From: Rubrobacter indicoceani
Lineage (GTDB): Bacteria > Actinomycetota > Rubrobacteria > Rubrobacterales > Rubrobacteraceae
Assembly (NCBI RefSeq): GCF_003568865.1
Contig: NZ_CP031115.1
Location: 1,612,001 to 1,676,000, forward strand
Direction: 5' to 3'
DNA: 64,000 bases
This document shows, piece by piece, positions 16,624 through 24,296 of the stretch (positions within the stretch are counted from its first letter, which is position 1; the number at the start of each line of letters is the position of its first letter). The notes beneath the pieces are model-generated. The model saw only the letters and a list, made by a program, of their open reading frames with translations. It had not been told where the DNA came from and did no database searches. Made by a program: the position numbers and the translations under genes.

Positions 16624-17562
16624 CTACCCGGCGACGGGCGTGAAGGTCCCGGCCTTGTAGACCCGACCGGCGAGTTCCTTGCCGAGCTTCCCGCTCATCC
16701 ACCCCGCGCACTCGATAAGCTTGTCGAGGTCCGCACCCGTTGTGTATCCCATGCCGTGCAGCGCATAGACAAGGTCCTCGGTTGCGATGTTCCCCGTTGC
16801 CCTCGGGGCAAACGGACACCCGCCGGTCCCCCCGATGGAGGCGTCCAGAACGGTCGCCCCGCTCTCTGCGGCGGCGATGGCGTTCGCTATCCCGGTGTGC
16901 CGCGTGTCGTGGAAGTGGCATCCCACTTTTGTACTTTTGTCTGTATTGTTGTTAACGATCGACCTCAGACCACCGACGAGTTCGCGGACCTGAGTCGGGA
17001 CGGCCACCCCGATGGTGTCGGCTAGGATTATCTCGTCCGGTTCCGAGGCGGCGACTTCCCGGGCGACCTGCAGCACGCGCTCGGGCTTTACCTCACCCTC
17101 AAACGGACAGCCGAAAGTCACGGCGAACGTTACGGAGTACCCGACCCCGTCGCGGGCCGCGAGTTCCGCGAGGCGACCGGCGAGTTCGGTGCCGGCTTCG
17201 ACGGTCGAGTTCTGGTTGCGTCGGGCGAACTCGTCGGTCAGGGGGTAGGCGTAGCGCACCTCGTCGACCCCGGCGGCGACGGCCCGCTCGTAACCGCGCT
17301 CGTTCAGGACCAGACCGGCAAAGGAGACGCCCGGCTTCCGGCTCACGCCCGACAGAACCTTCTCCGCCCCGGCCATCTGCGGGACGCGCTTCGGGTTGAC
17401 GAAGCTCGCGGCCTCGATGCGCCTGAGGCCAGCATCCACCAGCAAGTCGCAGAGTTCGGCCCGGTCTTCGGGGGAGAGCGTTACGGTCTCGTTCTGGAGG
17501 CCGTCCCGCGGCCCGACTTCTACGATCTCCACTTTCCGGTGCGGCGCGTCTTCTCTGCTCAA
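16624..17562 (-). CDS. mvaB: Hydroxymethylglutaryl-CoA lyase
   Basis: The 312-residue TIM-barrel enzyme cleaves 3-hydroxy-3-methylglutaryl-CoA to acetoacetate and acetyl-CoA, the last step of leucine breakdown. Motifs are VEVGPRDGLQNE (metal and catalytic Asp/Arg), HFHDTRHTGIAN and the active-site cysteine loop GGTGGCPFAPRATGN. The start is TTG with a strong GGAGG 7 nt upstream. It is the last gene of a run with the PrpE-like ligase (27 nt gap), CoA-transferase and symporter. It could act on another 3-hydroxyacyl-CoA, such as a citramalyl-CoA analogue, but the motif set fits HMG-CoA best. Confidence 0.9.
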   Translation of the reverse strand: MSREDAPHRKVEIVEVGPRDGLQNETVTLSPEDRAELCDLLVDAGLRRIEAASFVNPKRVPQMAGAEKVLSGVSRKPGVSFAGLVLNERGYERAVAAGVDEVRYAYPLTDEFARRNQNSTVEAGTELAGRLAELAARDGVGYSVTFAVTFGCPFEGEVKPERVLQVAREVAASEPDEIILADTIGVAVPTQVRELVGGLRSIVNNNTDKSTKVGCHFHDTRHTGIANAIAAAESGATVLDASIGGTGGCPFAPRATGNIATEDLVYALHGMGYTTGADLDKLIECAGWMSGKLGKELAGRVYKAGTFTPVAG

Positions 17563-17589
17563 ACCCGGCCCTCCTTCTTTTGCCGTAGC

Positions 17590-19557
17590 CTACGAACCCT
17601 GCGACGACGCGCGGACGCCTTCAAGGGTGGACGGATCTTCAAGGGTCGAGAGGTCGCCGGGGTCCCGGCCTTCGGCGAGAGCCTGGATCGAGCGGCGGAG
17701 CATCTTGCCGGAGCGCGTCTTTGGGAGGGCGTCCACGAAAAAGACCCTGCTCGGACGGGCGATCTTCCCGACCCTCTTCACCACCATCTCCTTGACCGAC
17801 TCCTCAAGCTCCGGCCCGACCTTCTCCGAACTCTTCGCTATAACATAGGCGACGACCTCCTGCCCCTTGTACTCGTCCTTCACCCCGACCGCCGCCGTCT
17901 CCGCAACGTCGGGGTGGTCCGAGATGGCCTCCTCTATCTCACGGGTGCCGAGCCGGTGTCCTGCAACGTTTATAACGTCGTCCGAGCGGCCCATGATAAA
18001 GTACCGCCCGTCTTCGGCCTGCGTCGCCCAGTCAAAGGTCGAGTACGACTCGCCGCCGGGGAAGTCCTGAAAATAAGTCTCTACGAAGCGCTCGTCGTCG
18101 CCCCACACGGTGGACATAAACCCCGGCGGGGTCGGGGCCTTGATGGTCAGGATGCCCCTCTCACCCGGCTCGGTTACGGGTCGGCCCGTCTCCTCGTGCA
18201 TCAGTTGCAGGCTGTATCCGGCGCACGCAAAACCCGCCGAACCGGCCACGACGGGTTCATCATCGAGGCCGGGCTGCATCGCCGAGAGGATCGGCCACCC
18301 CGTCTCGGTCTGCCAGTAGTTGTCCCTCACGGAGACGCCGAGCGATTCGCTCGCCCACCGCGAGGTCGGCTCGTCGAGGGGTTCGCCGGCAAGGAAAAGC
18401 TTTCTGAGGGAGCCGGTGTCGTGGGCGGTCATGTAGCTTTGATCCTGCTTTTTCAGCGCGCGTATCGCCGTAGGGGAGGTGAACATCGTGCTGACCTTGA
18501 ACTCCTCGACGATGCGCCACCAGACCCCGGCGTCCGGCCTGACGGGCAGCCCTTCGTACACGACGGTCGTCATGCCCCTGAGCAGGGGCGCGTAGACGAT
18601 GTACGAATGCCCGACGACCCACCCCACGTCCGAGGCGCAGAAAAACGTCTCACCCGGCTCTGCGTCAAAGACCTGAGCGATGGATGAGGCGAGGGCGACG
18701 GCGTAACCGCCCGTATCGCGCTGCACGCCCTTCGGCGTTCCGGTCGTGCCGCTTGTGTAGAGGATGTAGCTCGGGTGGCTCGATTCTACCCACCTGACCG
18801 GAACCTCGGCCCCGAGGTGCTTCTCCCGGAGCTCGGCGTAGTCGAGGTCGCGTCCCTCTGTCACGGACAGCTCTTTATCGAGGCCCCGATTGAAGATTAT
18901 GACGTTCTCGGGCGGGGTCTTTGCGGTCTGGCAGGCTTCGTCCACGAGGGGCTTGTACCGGACGACGTTGCCGCCGCGCATGCCGCCGTCGGCCGTGATC
19001 ATGACGCGGGGCCGGGCATCGTCTATGCGCCTGGCGAGGCTTGCGGCGGCGAACCCGCCGAAGACAACCGAGTGGATGGCGCCGAGCCGGACGCAGGCCA
19101 GGATCGCAAACAGAGCCTGCGCCGTCATCGGCAGGTAGATGATGACCCGGTCACCCTTCTCGACTCCGAGCTCCATAAGAGCGGCGGCAAGCGCGTTGAC
19201 CTCCCTGTAGACCTCGCGGTAGGTGTAGGTGGTCTTCTCGTCCGTCTCCGACGAGACGTAGACAACGGCGGCCTGATCTCCGCGTTCTTCGAGGTGTCGG
19301 TCGAGCATGTTGTAGCAGAGGTTCGTCTCACCCCCGACAAACCAGCGGGTGAACGGCGGCTTCGAGTAATCAAGGACTTTATCGAAGTCCCGGTGCCAGT
19401 CTATAAGCTTCGCCTGTTCGCCCCAGAACCCCGCACGGTCTTCTACGGAGCGTTCGTGAAACGTCCTGTACTCCTCCAGCGTCATGCCTTCCTCCCATTT
19501 CTCCGCGGGAATTCCGTCCGCGAAAAGATATTTCTTTCCCGGCTTCAAGCGTAGCAC
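17590..19557 (-). CDS. Acyl-CoA synthetase, propionate--CoA ligase (PrpE)-like
   Basis: The 655-residue AMP-forming ligase has the ACAS N-terminal domain, P-loop YTSGTTGTPKG, the DTGGYAVAL and DVGWVVGHSYIVYAPLL segments that distinguish PrpE from Acs, and the C-terminal catalytic lysine motif PKTRSGKMLRR. It would activate propionate or another short acid to its CoA thioester. The GTG start has GGG about 6 nt upstream; a TTG three codons later is an alternative. It lies 15 nt from the CoA-transferase gene in the symporter operon, so the acid imported by the symporter is a candidate substrate (inference). Confidence 0.85.
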   Translation of the reverse strand: MLRLKPGKKYLFADGIPAEKWEEGMTLEEYRTFHERSVEDRAGFWGEQAKLIDWHRDFDKVLDYSKPPFTRWFVGGETNLCYNMLDRHLEERGDQAAVVYVSSETDEKTTYTYREVYREVNALAAALMELGVEKGDRVIIYLPMTAQALFAILACVRLGAIHSVVFGGFAAASLARRIDDARPRVMITADGGMRGGNVVRYKPLVDEACQTAKTPPENVIIFNRGLDKELSVTEGRDLDYAELREKHLGAEVPVRWVESSHPSYILYTSGTTGTPKGVQRDTGGYAVALASSIAQVFDAEPGETFFCASDVGWVVGHSYIVYAPLLRGMTTVVYEGLPVRPDAGVWWRIVEEFKVSTMFTSPTAIRALKKQDQSYMTAHDTGSLRKLFLAGEPLDEPTSRWASESLGVSVRDNYWQTETGWPILSAMQPGLDDEPVVAGSAGFACAGYSLQLMHEETGRPVTEPGERGILTIKAPTPPGFMSTVWGDDERFVETYFQDFPGGESYSTFDWATQAEDGRYFIMGRSDDVINVAGHRLGTREIEEAISDHPDVAETAAVGVKDEYKGQEVVAYVIAKSSEKVGPELEESVKEMVVKRVGKIARPSRVFFVDALPKTRSGKMLRRSIQALAEGRDPGDLSTLEDPSTLEGVRASSQGS

Positions 19558-19572
19558 ACGGGCCCTGCGCCC

Positions 19573-20808
19573 CTAAATCACCCCGGCTTCGAGGAGACGG
19601 GACATTTCAGCCGGGGAGAGGCCGAGCGTCTCGCCGTACACCTCTCTGTTGTGGGAGCCGAGCTCGCCGCCGTACCAATCGACCGCCCCCGGCGTGGCCG
19701 AGAGCTTCGGCGCAAGACCCGGCATCCTCACCGGACCCAGACCCTTCACGTCTCCTTCGAGAAGCATTTCCCGCGCCCTGTAGTGCTCGTCCTCCACGAT
19801 ATCCGCGACCGAGTAGATCGTACCTACCGGGACGGCGGCCCGGTCAAGGCTCGACCGGATCTCCTCGACGGTGTGGCGCAGGGTCCACTTCTCTATAAGC
19901 TCGTCGAGGTCGTCCGCCCACTCCGAGCGGTCGGCGTTCGTAAGGAACCTGGGGTCGTCCGCGAGCTCCGGCCTCCCGAGCGCGACGACGAGCCGCTTGA
20001 AGATGGCGTCGCTGTTCCCGCCGATGGCGACGTAGGATTCGTCCTTTGTGCGGTAAGTGTTCGACGGGGTGATGCCCGGCAGCGCGGCCCCGGTTCGCTC
20101 GCGCACGATGCCCGCAACGTCGTACTCCGGCACCATGGACTCCATAAAGCCGAAGACCGCTTCGTAGAGGGCCACGTCCACGACCTGCCCCTCCCCCGAA
20201 CCGCCGATGTCGCGGGCGTGCACGGCCATGAGCGCGCCGATAACGGCGTAGAGCGAAGCCATCGAATCACCGAGGCTGATGCCGCTCCTGACGGGCGGGC
20301 GATCCGGCTCCCCCGTTACGTACCGGATGCCGCCCATCGCCTCTCCGATGTTGGCGAAGCCGGGCTTGTCCCGGTACGGCCCCGTCTGCCCGTAGCCCGA
20401 GACGCGCACGAGGATCAGCCTCCGGTTCAACTCGTGCAGGACTTCCCAGCCGAGGCCGAGCTTCTCGAGCGTGCCGGGCTTGAAGTTCTCGACGACGATG
20501 TCCGAGGAAGCGGCGAGCTTTTTTGCAAGCTCGACGCCCTCCGGGTGGCCGAGGTTCAGGGTGATAAGCTTTTTATTGCGGGACTGAAGCGACCACCAGA
20601 GTGAATCGCCCGTGCGCCTGTCCACGTACCGCCAGTTGCGGAGCGGGTCTCCGACGCCGGGGCGCTCGACCTTTATGACCTCCGCCCCGAACTCGGCCAT
20701 CATCCGCGTCGCGAAAGGCCCGGCGATAAGCGCGCCGAACTCCAGCACGCGCAGACCTTCCAGGGGACGCTCGCGCCGGGCGAACCCCCGGACATCCTCC
20801 CGGCTCAT
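19573..20808 (-). CDS. Type III (CaiB/BaiF) CoA-transferase
   Basis: The 411-residue protein has the interlocked-dimer fold markers of family III CoA-transferases: LRVLEFGALIAGPFATRMMAEFGAEVIKVE at the N-terminus (split around residues 18-48), NKKLITLNL, and the catalytic aspartate Asp181 in GISLGDSMAS. It moves CoA between carboxylic acids, such as succinate and a hydroxy or dicarboxylic acid. The frame is open further upstream, but that part overlaps the symporter and lacks family similarity; the ATG at 20808 overlaps the symporter stop by 4 nt. It links the symporter with the ligase and lyase genes. Confidence 0.9.
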   Translation of the reverse strand: MSREDVRGFARRERPLEGLRVLEFGALIAGPFATRMMAEFGAEVIKVERPGVGDPLRNWRYVDRRTGDSLWWSLQSRNKKLITLNLGHPEGVELAKKLAASSDIVVENFKPGTLEKLGLGWEVLHELNRRLILVRVSGYGQTGPYRDKPGFANIGEAMGGIRYVTGEPDRPPVRSGISLGDSMASLYAVIGALMAVHARDIGGSGEGQVVDVALYEAVFGFMESMVPEYDVAGIVRERTGAALPGITPSNTYRTKDESYVAIGGNSDAIFKRLVVALGRPELADDPRFLTNADRSEWADDLDELIEKWTLRHTVEEIRSSLDRAAVPVGTIYSVADIVEDEHYRAREMLLEGDVKGLGPVRMPGLAPKLSATPGAVDWYGGELGSHNREVYGETLGLSPAEMSRLLEAGVI

Positions 20809-22310
20809 CGGACGGACAGCTCCGCAGAACGCTCGGCGCGGGCCGCCTCTTCCTTTGTCGCCGGAATCACAAGCGAACCGACGACGCAGATCGCGAGGTT
20901 CAGGGCGAGGCCGATCACACCCCCGTGTACCCCGTAGACCGTTCCGATCCCGAAGAGCGTCATCCCCCCGGCGACCATCGCCCCGACAAGCATCCCGAAG
21001 AACACCGGCCACGAGGAGAGACGCTTCCAGTAGAGCCCGAGGATAAACGACGGGGCGACCTGCACGATAAGCTCGAACTTAAGGACAAAGATGCTGTAGA
21101 GCGTGCCCGGCGGGTTCCAGGCTATGACGAGCAGCACGGCGATGGCGACGATGCCCCACAATTTGCCGACAAGAACCTGCCTGGCCTCGCTTGCGTCCGG
21201 GTTTATGTGGCGGGCGTAGAGGTCCCGGGAGATCATGGACGAAAAGCTCAAAAGCGCCGAGTCCGCCGTTGAAACGATCGCCGCGACGATCCCTCCGAAG
21301 AGCAGGATCATCATGATGTAGAAAAAGATGTTTATCGCTGCGACTTCGTTGGCGATCATCCCCACGAGCTGCTCGGACTCGCTCTCACCGAGGTTCGGAA
21401 AGAGGCTTATGCCGATAATCCCGACAACGAACACCAGCCCGGTCGTTATAGGCGGCATCCACGCCATCCCGGCGAGCGACCTTTTGAGCGTCCGCTCGCT
21501 CTCGGCGGCGTAGATCCTCTGTATAGCGTGCGGGTAGACCGCCGCTCCGAACCCGACCATAAGGACGAGGCTCAGCCAGTTCACCGATACGTCCAGCGGC
21601 GGCACCTGGGCCTTCTCCGGCTCGTTCTGGATAAGGTACTGCGTTGCGTCCCCGAGGCTACCCCCGATCAGGTACAGAGACCCGCCGAGCAGCACCATCA
21701 CCCCGACAAGAAGCGCGATGCCCTGCATGACGTCGGTCAGGGCGACTGCCCGCATGCCGCCCATCCACGCGTAGGCGAGCATCACGACGACAAAGAGGAT
21801 CACCCCCAGCTGATAGGGCACGGTGTCCCCCGTGAGCCCGGAGATGCCCTGCCCGATAGCCACGAGCTGCTCCAGCAGGTAGTTGCCTATGCCCCACAGC
21901 ATCAGCAGAACGGCGAGAAGCGTAACGGCGGTCGACCTGAAGCGGTGACGGATCCAGTCCGCCGGCGTGACAAAGGACTCCCGCTTGGCGACGGCGTACA
22001 GCCTCGGGGCAAAGACCAGATACGCCCCGATGATAAACGTCATGAACATGATGGACTGAAGCCACGGAAAGCCCGTCCGGTACGCCGTCGGCGCGTACCC
22101 GATAACGGTGTTGCCCGAGTACTGCGTCGCGTAGAGCGTAAAGAAAAGCGCGACAAAGCCGAGGCCGCCCCCGGCGAGATAGTAGCTCTTCACGCTCTCG
22201 CGGACGTTCGGCTGACCGCGCCCGGCAAAGTACCCGATGAGCAGCATGACCGCCGCGTAAGCCACCAGCACGATGATGCCGCTCGCGCCCCCGAAAGTGA
22301 GGTCCTGCAT
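20805..22310 (-). CDS. Sodium:solute symporter (SSS family)
   Basis: The 501-residue protein is a multi-spanning (about 13 helices) Na+-coupled permease. Diagnostic parts are SYYLAGGGLGFVALFFTLYATQYSGNTVIGY in the first helices (about residues 42-72), the SSS core around AYAWMGGMRAVALTDVMQG and the Na-site segment IVSTADSALLSFSS. Relatives carry monocarboxylates, proline or pantothenate. Together with the small membrane protein 3 nt upstream it forms a two-part transporter, and it is translationally coupled to the CoA-transferase, so a carboxylic acid is the likely cargo. Confidence 0.9.
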   Translation of the reverse strand: MQDLTFGGASGIIVLVAYAAVMLLIGYFAGRGQPNVRESVKSYYLAGGGLGFVALFFTLYATQYSGNTVIGYAPTAYRTGFPWLQSIMFMTFIIGAYLVFAPRLYAVAKRESFVTPADWIRHRFRSTAVTLLAVLLMLWGIGNYLLEQLVAIGQGISGLTGDTVPYQLGVILFVVVMLAYAWMGGMRAVALTDVMQGIALLVGVMVLLGGSLYLIGGSLGDATQYLIQNEPEKAQVPPLDVSVNWLSLVLMVGFGAAVYPHAIQRIYAAESERTLKRSLAGMAWMPPITTGLVFVVGIIGISLFPNLGESESEQLVGMIANEVAAINIFFYIMMILLFGGIVAAIVSTADSALLSFSSMISRDLYARHINPDASEARQVLVGKLWGIVAIAVLLVIAWNPPGTLYSIFVLKFELIVQVAPSFILGLYWKRLSSWPVFFGMLVGAMVAGGMTLFGIGTVYGVHGGVIGLALNLAICVVGSLVIPATKEEAARAERSAELSVR

Positions 22311-22313
22311 CCC

Positions 22314-22592
22314 CTACTCCTCCCTCTTCGCGTCGGCTCTGGCCCGCTCCTCTTCCTCCTCGACGACATCCCACTCGTAGAGGCACAGCCAGCTCAGGTA
22401 AGCGCACAGGGACAGCGAGAAGACCAGCGAGATAAACGCCCAGTAAGGCATTCCGAGTATGATCGGGGAGACCGTGCCGCCCGGCAGATACCAGGGTATC
22501 GCCGCCAGAAGAATAATCGCCATGACCACCCAGATCCAGGGTTTTCGGATCGGCTCCTTTACAGGCCGGTCACCCTTCGGTCGTTTATGCAT
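22314..22592 (-). CDS. Small membrane subunit accompanying SSS transporter (DUF3311-like)
   Basis: A 92-residue protein with two hydrophobic segments (WIWVVMAIILLAAIPWYL and AFISLVFSLSLCAYLSWLCLY) and an acidic C-terminal tail (VVEEEEERARADAKREE). Short proteins of this shape commonly precede SSS-family permeases and are thought to be accessory subunits. The ATG at 22592 has GGAGGA 7 nt upstream; the reading frame continues upstream to 22664 without such a site. It is 3 nt from the symporter gene. Confidence 0.75.
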   Translation of the reverse strand: MHKRPKGDRPVKEPIRKPWIWVVMAIILLAAIPWYLPGGTVSPIILGMPYWAFISLVFSLSLCAYLSWLCLYEWDVVEEEEERARADAKREE

Positions 22593-22685
22593 GTCGCTCT
22601 CCTCCCGAGGTCTTCTCCCTTGGTCGAAGCCTCTTTTTTCTTGCTTCCCCACCAACGAAACCAAAATAGCAGGTTCCGAACGGGT

Positions 22686-23834
22686 TTACTCCCGGTGCGT
22701 CTCTTGCTCGCCGACCCGAACAACCAGCACGGCGACATCGTCGCGGACCGAGCCGTCCTGAAAGCGGAGCACCCGCTCTTTCAGCTTGCGGGCTACGTCG
22801 GGGGCGGTGAGCCCGACGGAGGCCGAGACGGTTTTTATAAACGCTTCCTCCCCGAAAAACCGCCCGGACGGGTTGCGGGCCTCGGTTACGCCGTCGGTGT
22901 AGAAGATCATCGCCTCACCCCGGCCCAGCAGGAACTCGTGTGAAGAGAACTCGGGCTCTTCGACTTCGCCGAGGATCATCCCCGTCTCGGGCAGCCACTC
23001 TACTTCGCCCCCGGCTCGCAGAACGAGCGGTGAGGGATGTCCGGCGCAGGAGATGCGGAGCGTAGCCTCCCCGACACCAGGTGCCAGCTCGCCGTAGACG
23101 GCGGAGAAAAGCCGCTCCCCGTCGGTCTGCAGCAGTATCTCCCGGTTCAGCGCGCCGAGCACCGCCTCCGGCTTCTTCAGCCGCATGGCGAGCGCCCGGA
23201 CTGTGTACCTTGCAAACGAGGTCAGGGAGGCGGCCTCCGGCCCCTTGCCCGTTACGTCCCCGATTACAAAGGCCCAGCCGTCGTTTTCGATGGCGAACAC
23301 GTCGTAGAAGTCCCCCCCGACCCTCAGCCCCTCCCCGACGGCCTCGTACTCCGCCCCGACCTCGATCCCTTCTATCTCGGGCAGGGCGGGGGGCAGCAGG
23401 GCGGTCTGGAGCGCGCGCGAGGTCTCCGAGGAGGACCGGAGCAGCTTCTCGCGCTCCTCCTCCATAAGCTTCATCTCCGTCGCATCCCAGGCTATAACCG
23501 CCACCCCGGCGGACGAAGGGTAGGCCCGCAGCCGGAACCACGCCTCCGTTTCGAGGCCGAACTCCCTCGGGCGGAGCAGCACCTCCGCCGCCTCCCCGGT
23601 TTCAAGCGCGGCGAGCAGCTTGAGGTTCAGCTCGGAGCCGACCGCCCCCGGGAACCGCTCCCAGACCTTCTCCCCCACAAGGTCGCCGCCGAGCACCCGA
23701 ACCGCCGCCGGGTTGAGATAGGTGAACTGCCAGTCCCGGTCGAGCAGGGCGACCGGGTCGCACATCCCCTCTATGATGAAGCCGAGGTCCGCAACGTTTT
23801 TCGGCGCGGGCCTCAGAAGGTCTTCCCCGCTCAC
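22686..23834 (-). CDS. PAS domain--SpoIIE/PP2C-type serine phosphatase
   Basis: The 382-residue protein has an N-terminal PAS sensor (MCDPVALLDRDWQFTYLNPAAVRVLGG), a short coiled linker (EEEREKLLRSSSETSRALQ) and a C-terminal SpoIIE phosphatase. Metal motifs are RVGGDFYD, VIGDVTGKG, FYTDGVTEAR and DDVAVLVVR. These enzymes dephosphorylate STAS anti-anti-sigma factors in partner switching. The GTG start overlaps the STAS gene stop by 4 nt, so its likely substrate is encoded immediately upstream. No switch kinase is present nearby. Confidence 0.9.
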   Translation of the reverse strand: MSGEDLLRPAPKNVADLGFIIEGMCDPVALLDRDWQFTYLNPAAVRVLGGDLVGEKVWERFPGAVGSELNLKLLAALETGEAAEVLLRPREFGLETEAWFRLRAYPSSAGVAVIAWDATEMKLMEEEREKLLRSSSETSRALQTALLPPALPEIEGIEVGAEYEAVGEGLRVGGDFYDVFAIENDGWAFVIGDVTGKGPEAASLTSFARYTVRALAMRLKKPEAVLGALNREILLQTDGERLFSAVYGELAPGVGEATLRISCAGHPSPLVLRAGGEVEWLPETGMILGEVEEPEFSSHEFLLGRGEAMIFYTDGVTEARNPSGRFFGEEAFIKTVSASVGLTAPDVARKLKERVLRFQDGSVRDDVAVLVVRVGEQETHRE

Positions 23835-24202
23835 GCAACGCCGCGACCGGCGGCGGAGCTCACGCTCGGAAAGACGTCGAAGAGCCTGAAGAGGCCGGTG
23901 ATCCCGAGCGTGCGGGCGACCGGGGAGTCCTTTGTGACGATGTGAACCCGCCCACCGGCGTTCCTGAACTCCCGGGTCGCCGAGGCGAGCGCGGCGACCC
24001 CGCAGGAATCTATGAACCCGACCCCGCTCAGGTCCACTATAACGACCCCCGGTCTGTCCGCCCGGACGTCCCCGACGGCCCTGAGCAGCGTCTCCTTGAA
24101 CCTTCCGGCGGTCAGGAGATCCACCTCCCCCGAAGCCTTGACGACCGGAACCCCGCCGGTCTGATGCAACAGCGTTACAAAGGGTGTGCCTTCGATCTCC
24201 AT
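23831..24202 (-). CDS. STAS-domain anti-anti-sigma factor
   Basis: The 123-residue single STAS domain carries VIVDLSGVGFIDSCGVAAL, in which Ser66 is the residue normally phosphorylated by an RsbW/SpoIIAB-type kinase. The dephosphorylated form would bind the kinase/anti-sigma factor and free a sigma factor. The partner phosphatase is encoded by the overlapping downstream gene. The ATG has GGAGGTG 7 nt upstream. The cognate kinase and sigma factor are not in this window; the SigK-like/RskA pair is a different mechanism. Confidence 0.9.
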   Translation of the reverse strand: MEIEGTPFVTLLHQTGGVPVVKASGEVDLLTAGRFKETLLRAVGDVRADRPGVVIVDLSGVGFIDSCGVAALASATREFRNAGGRVHIVTKDSPVARTLGITGLFRLFDVFPSVSSAAGRGVA

Positions 24203-24228
24203 GCGCCCTCACCTCCCTTCAAGCAGAA

Positions 24229-24296
24229 CTTGACCGGGGAGCGACTCGCCCGCCTTCCCAGCTTAAACCTTACCTGCGCCCTGAGGCCCGGTCAAG
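24229..24296. repeat. 10-bp inverted repeat around the STAS promoter and carboxylase alpha stop
   Basis: CTTGACCGGG at 24229-24238 and CCCGGTCAAG at 24287-24296 are perfect inverse copies 48 nt apart. The distal arm covers the -35 of the STAS promoter and the stop codon of the carboxylase alpha gene. It could be a loop-type terminator or a regulator-binding pair; nothing distinguishes these. Confidence 0.35.
24267..24295 (-). promoter_or_regulatory. Probable promoter of the STAS/SpoIIE pair
   Basis: On the minus strand TTGACC (24290-24295) and TAAGGT (24267-24272) are 17 nt apart. The -35 is five of six consensus, the -10 is weak. The leader to the ATG at 24202 would be about 58 nt. Confidence 0.4.

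Noticed and set aside
20809-21012. Upstream 68-codon extension of the CoA-transferase
   Set aside because: It overlaps the symporter gene, is Arg-rich and shows no similarity; the ATG at 20808 overlaps the symporter stop in the usual ATGA manner.
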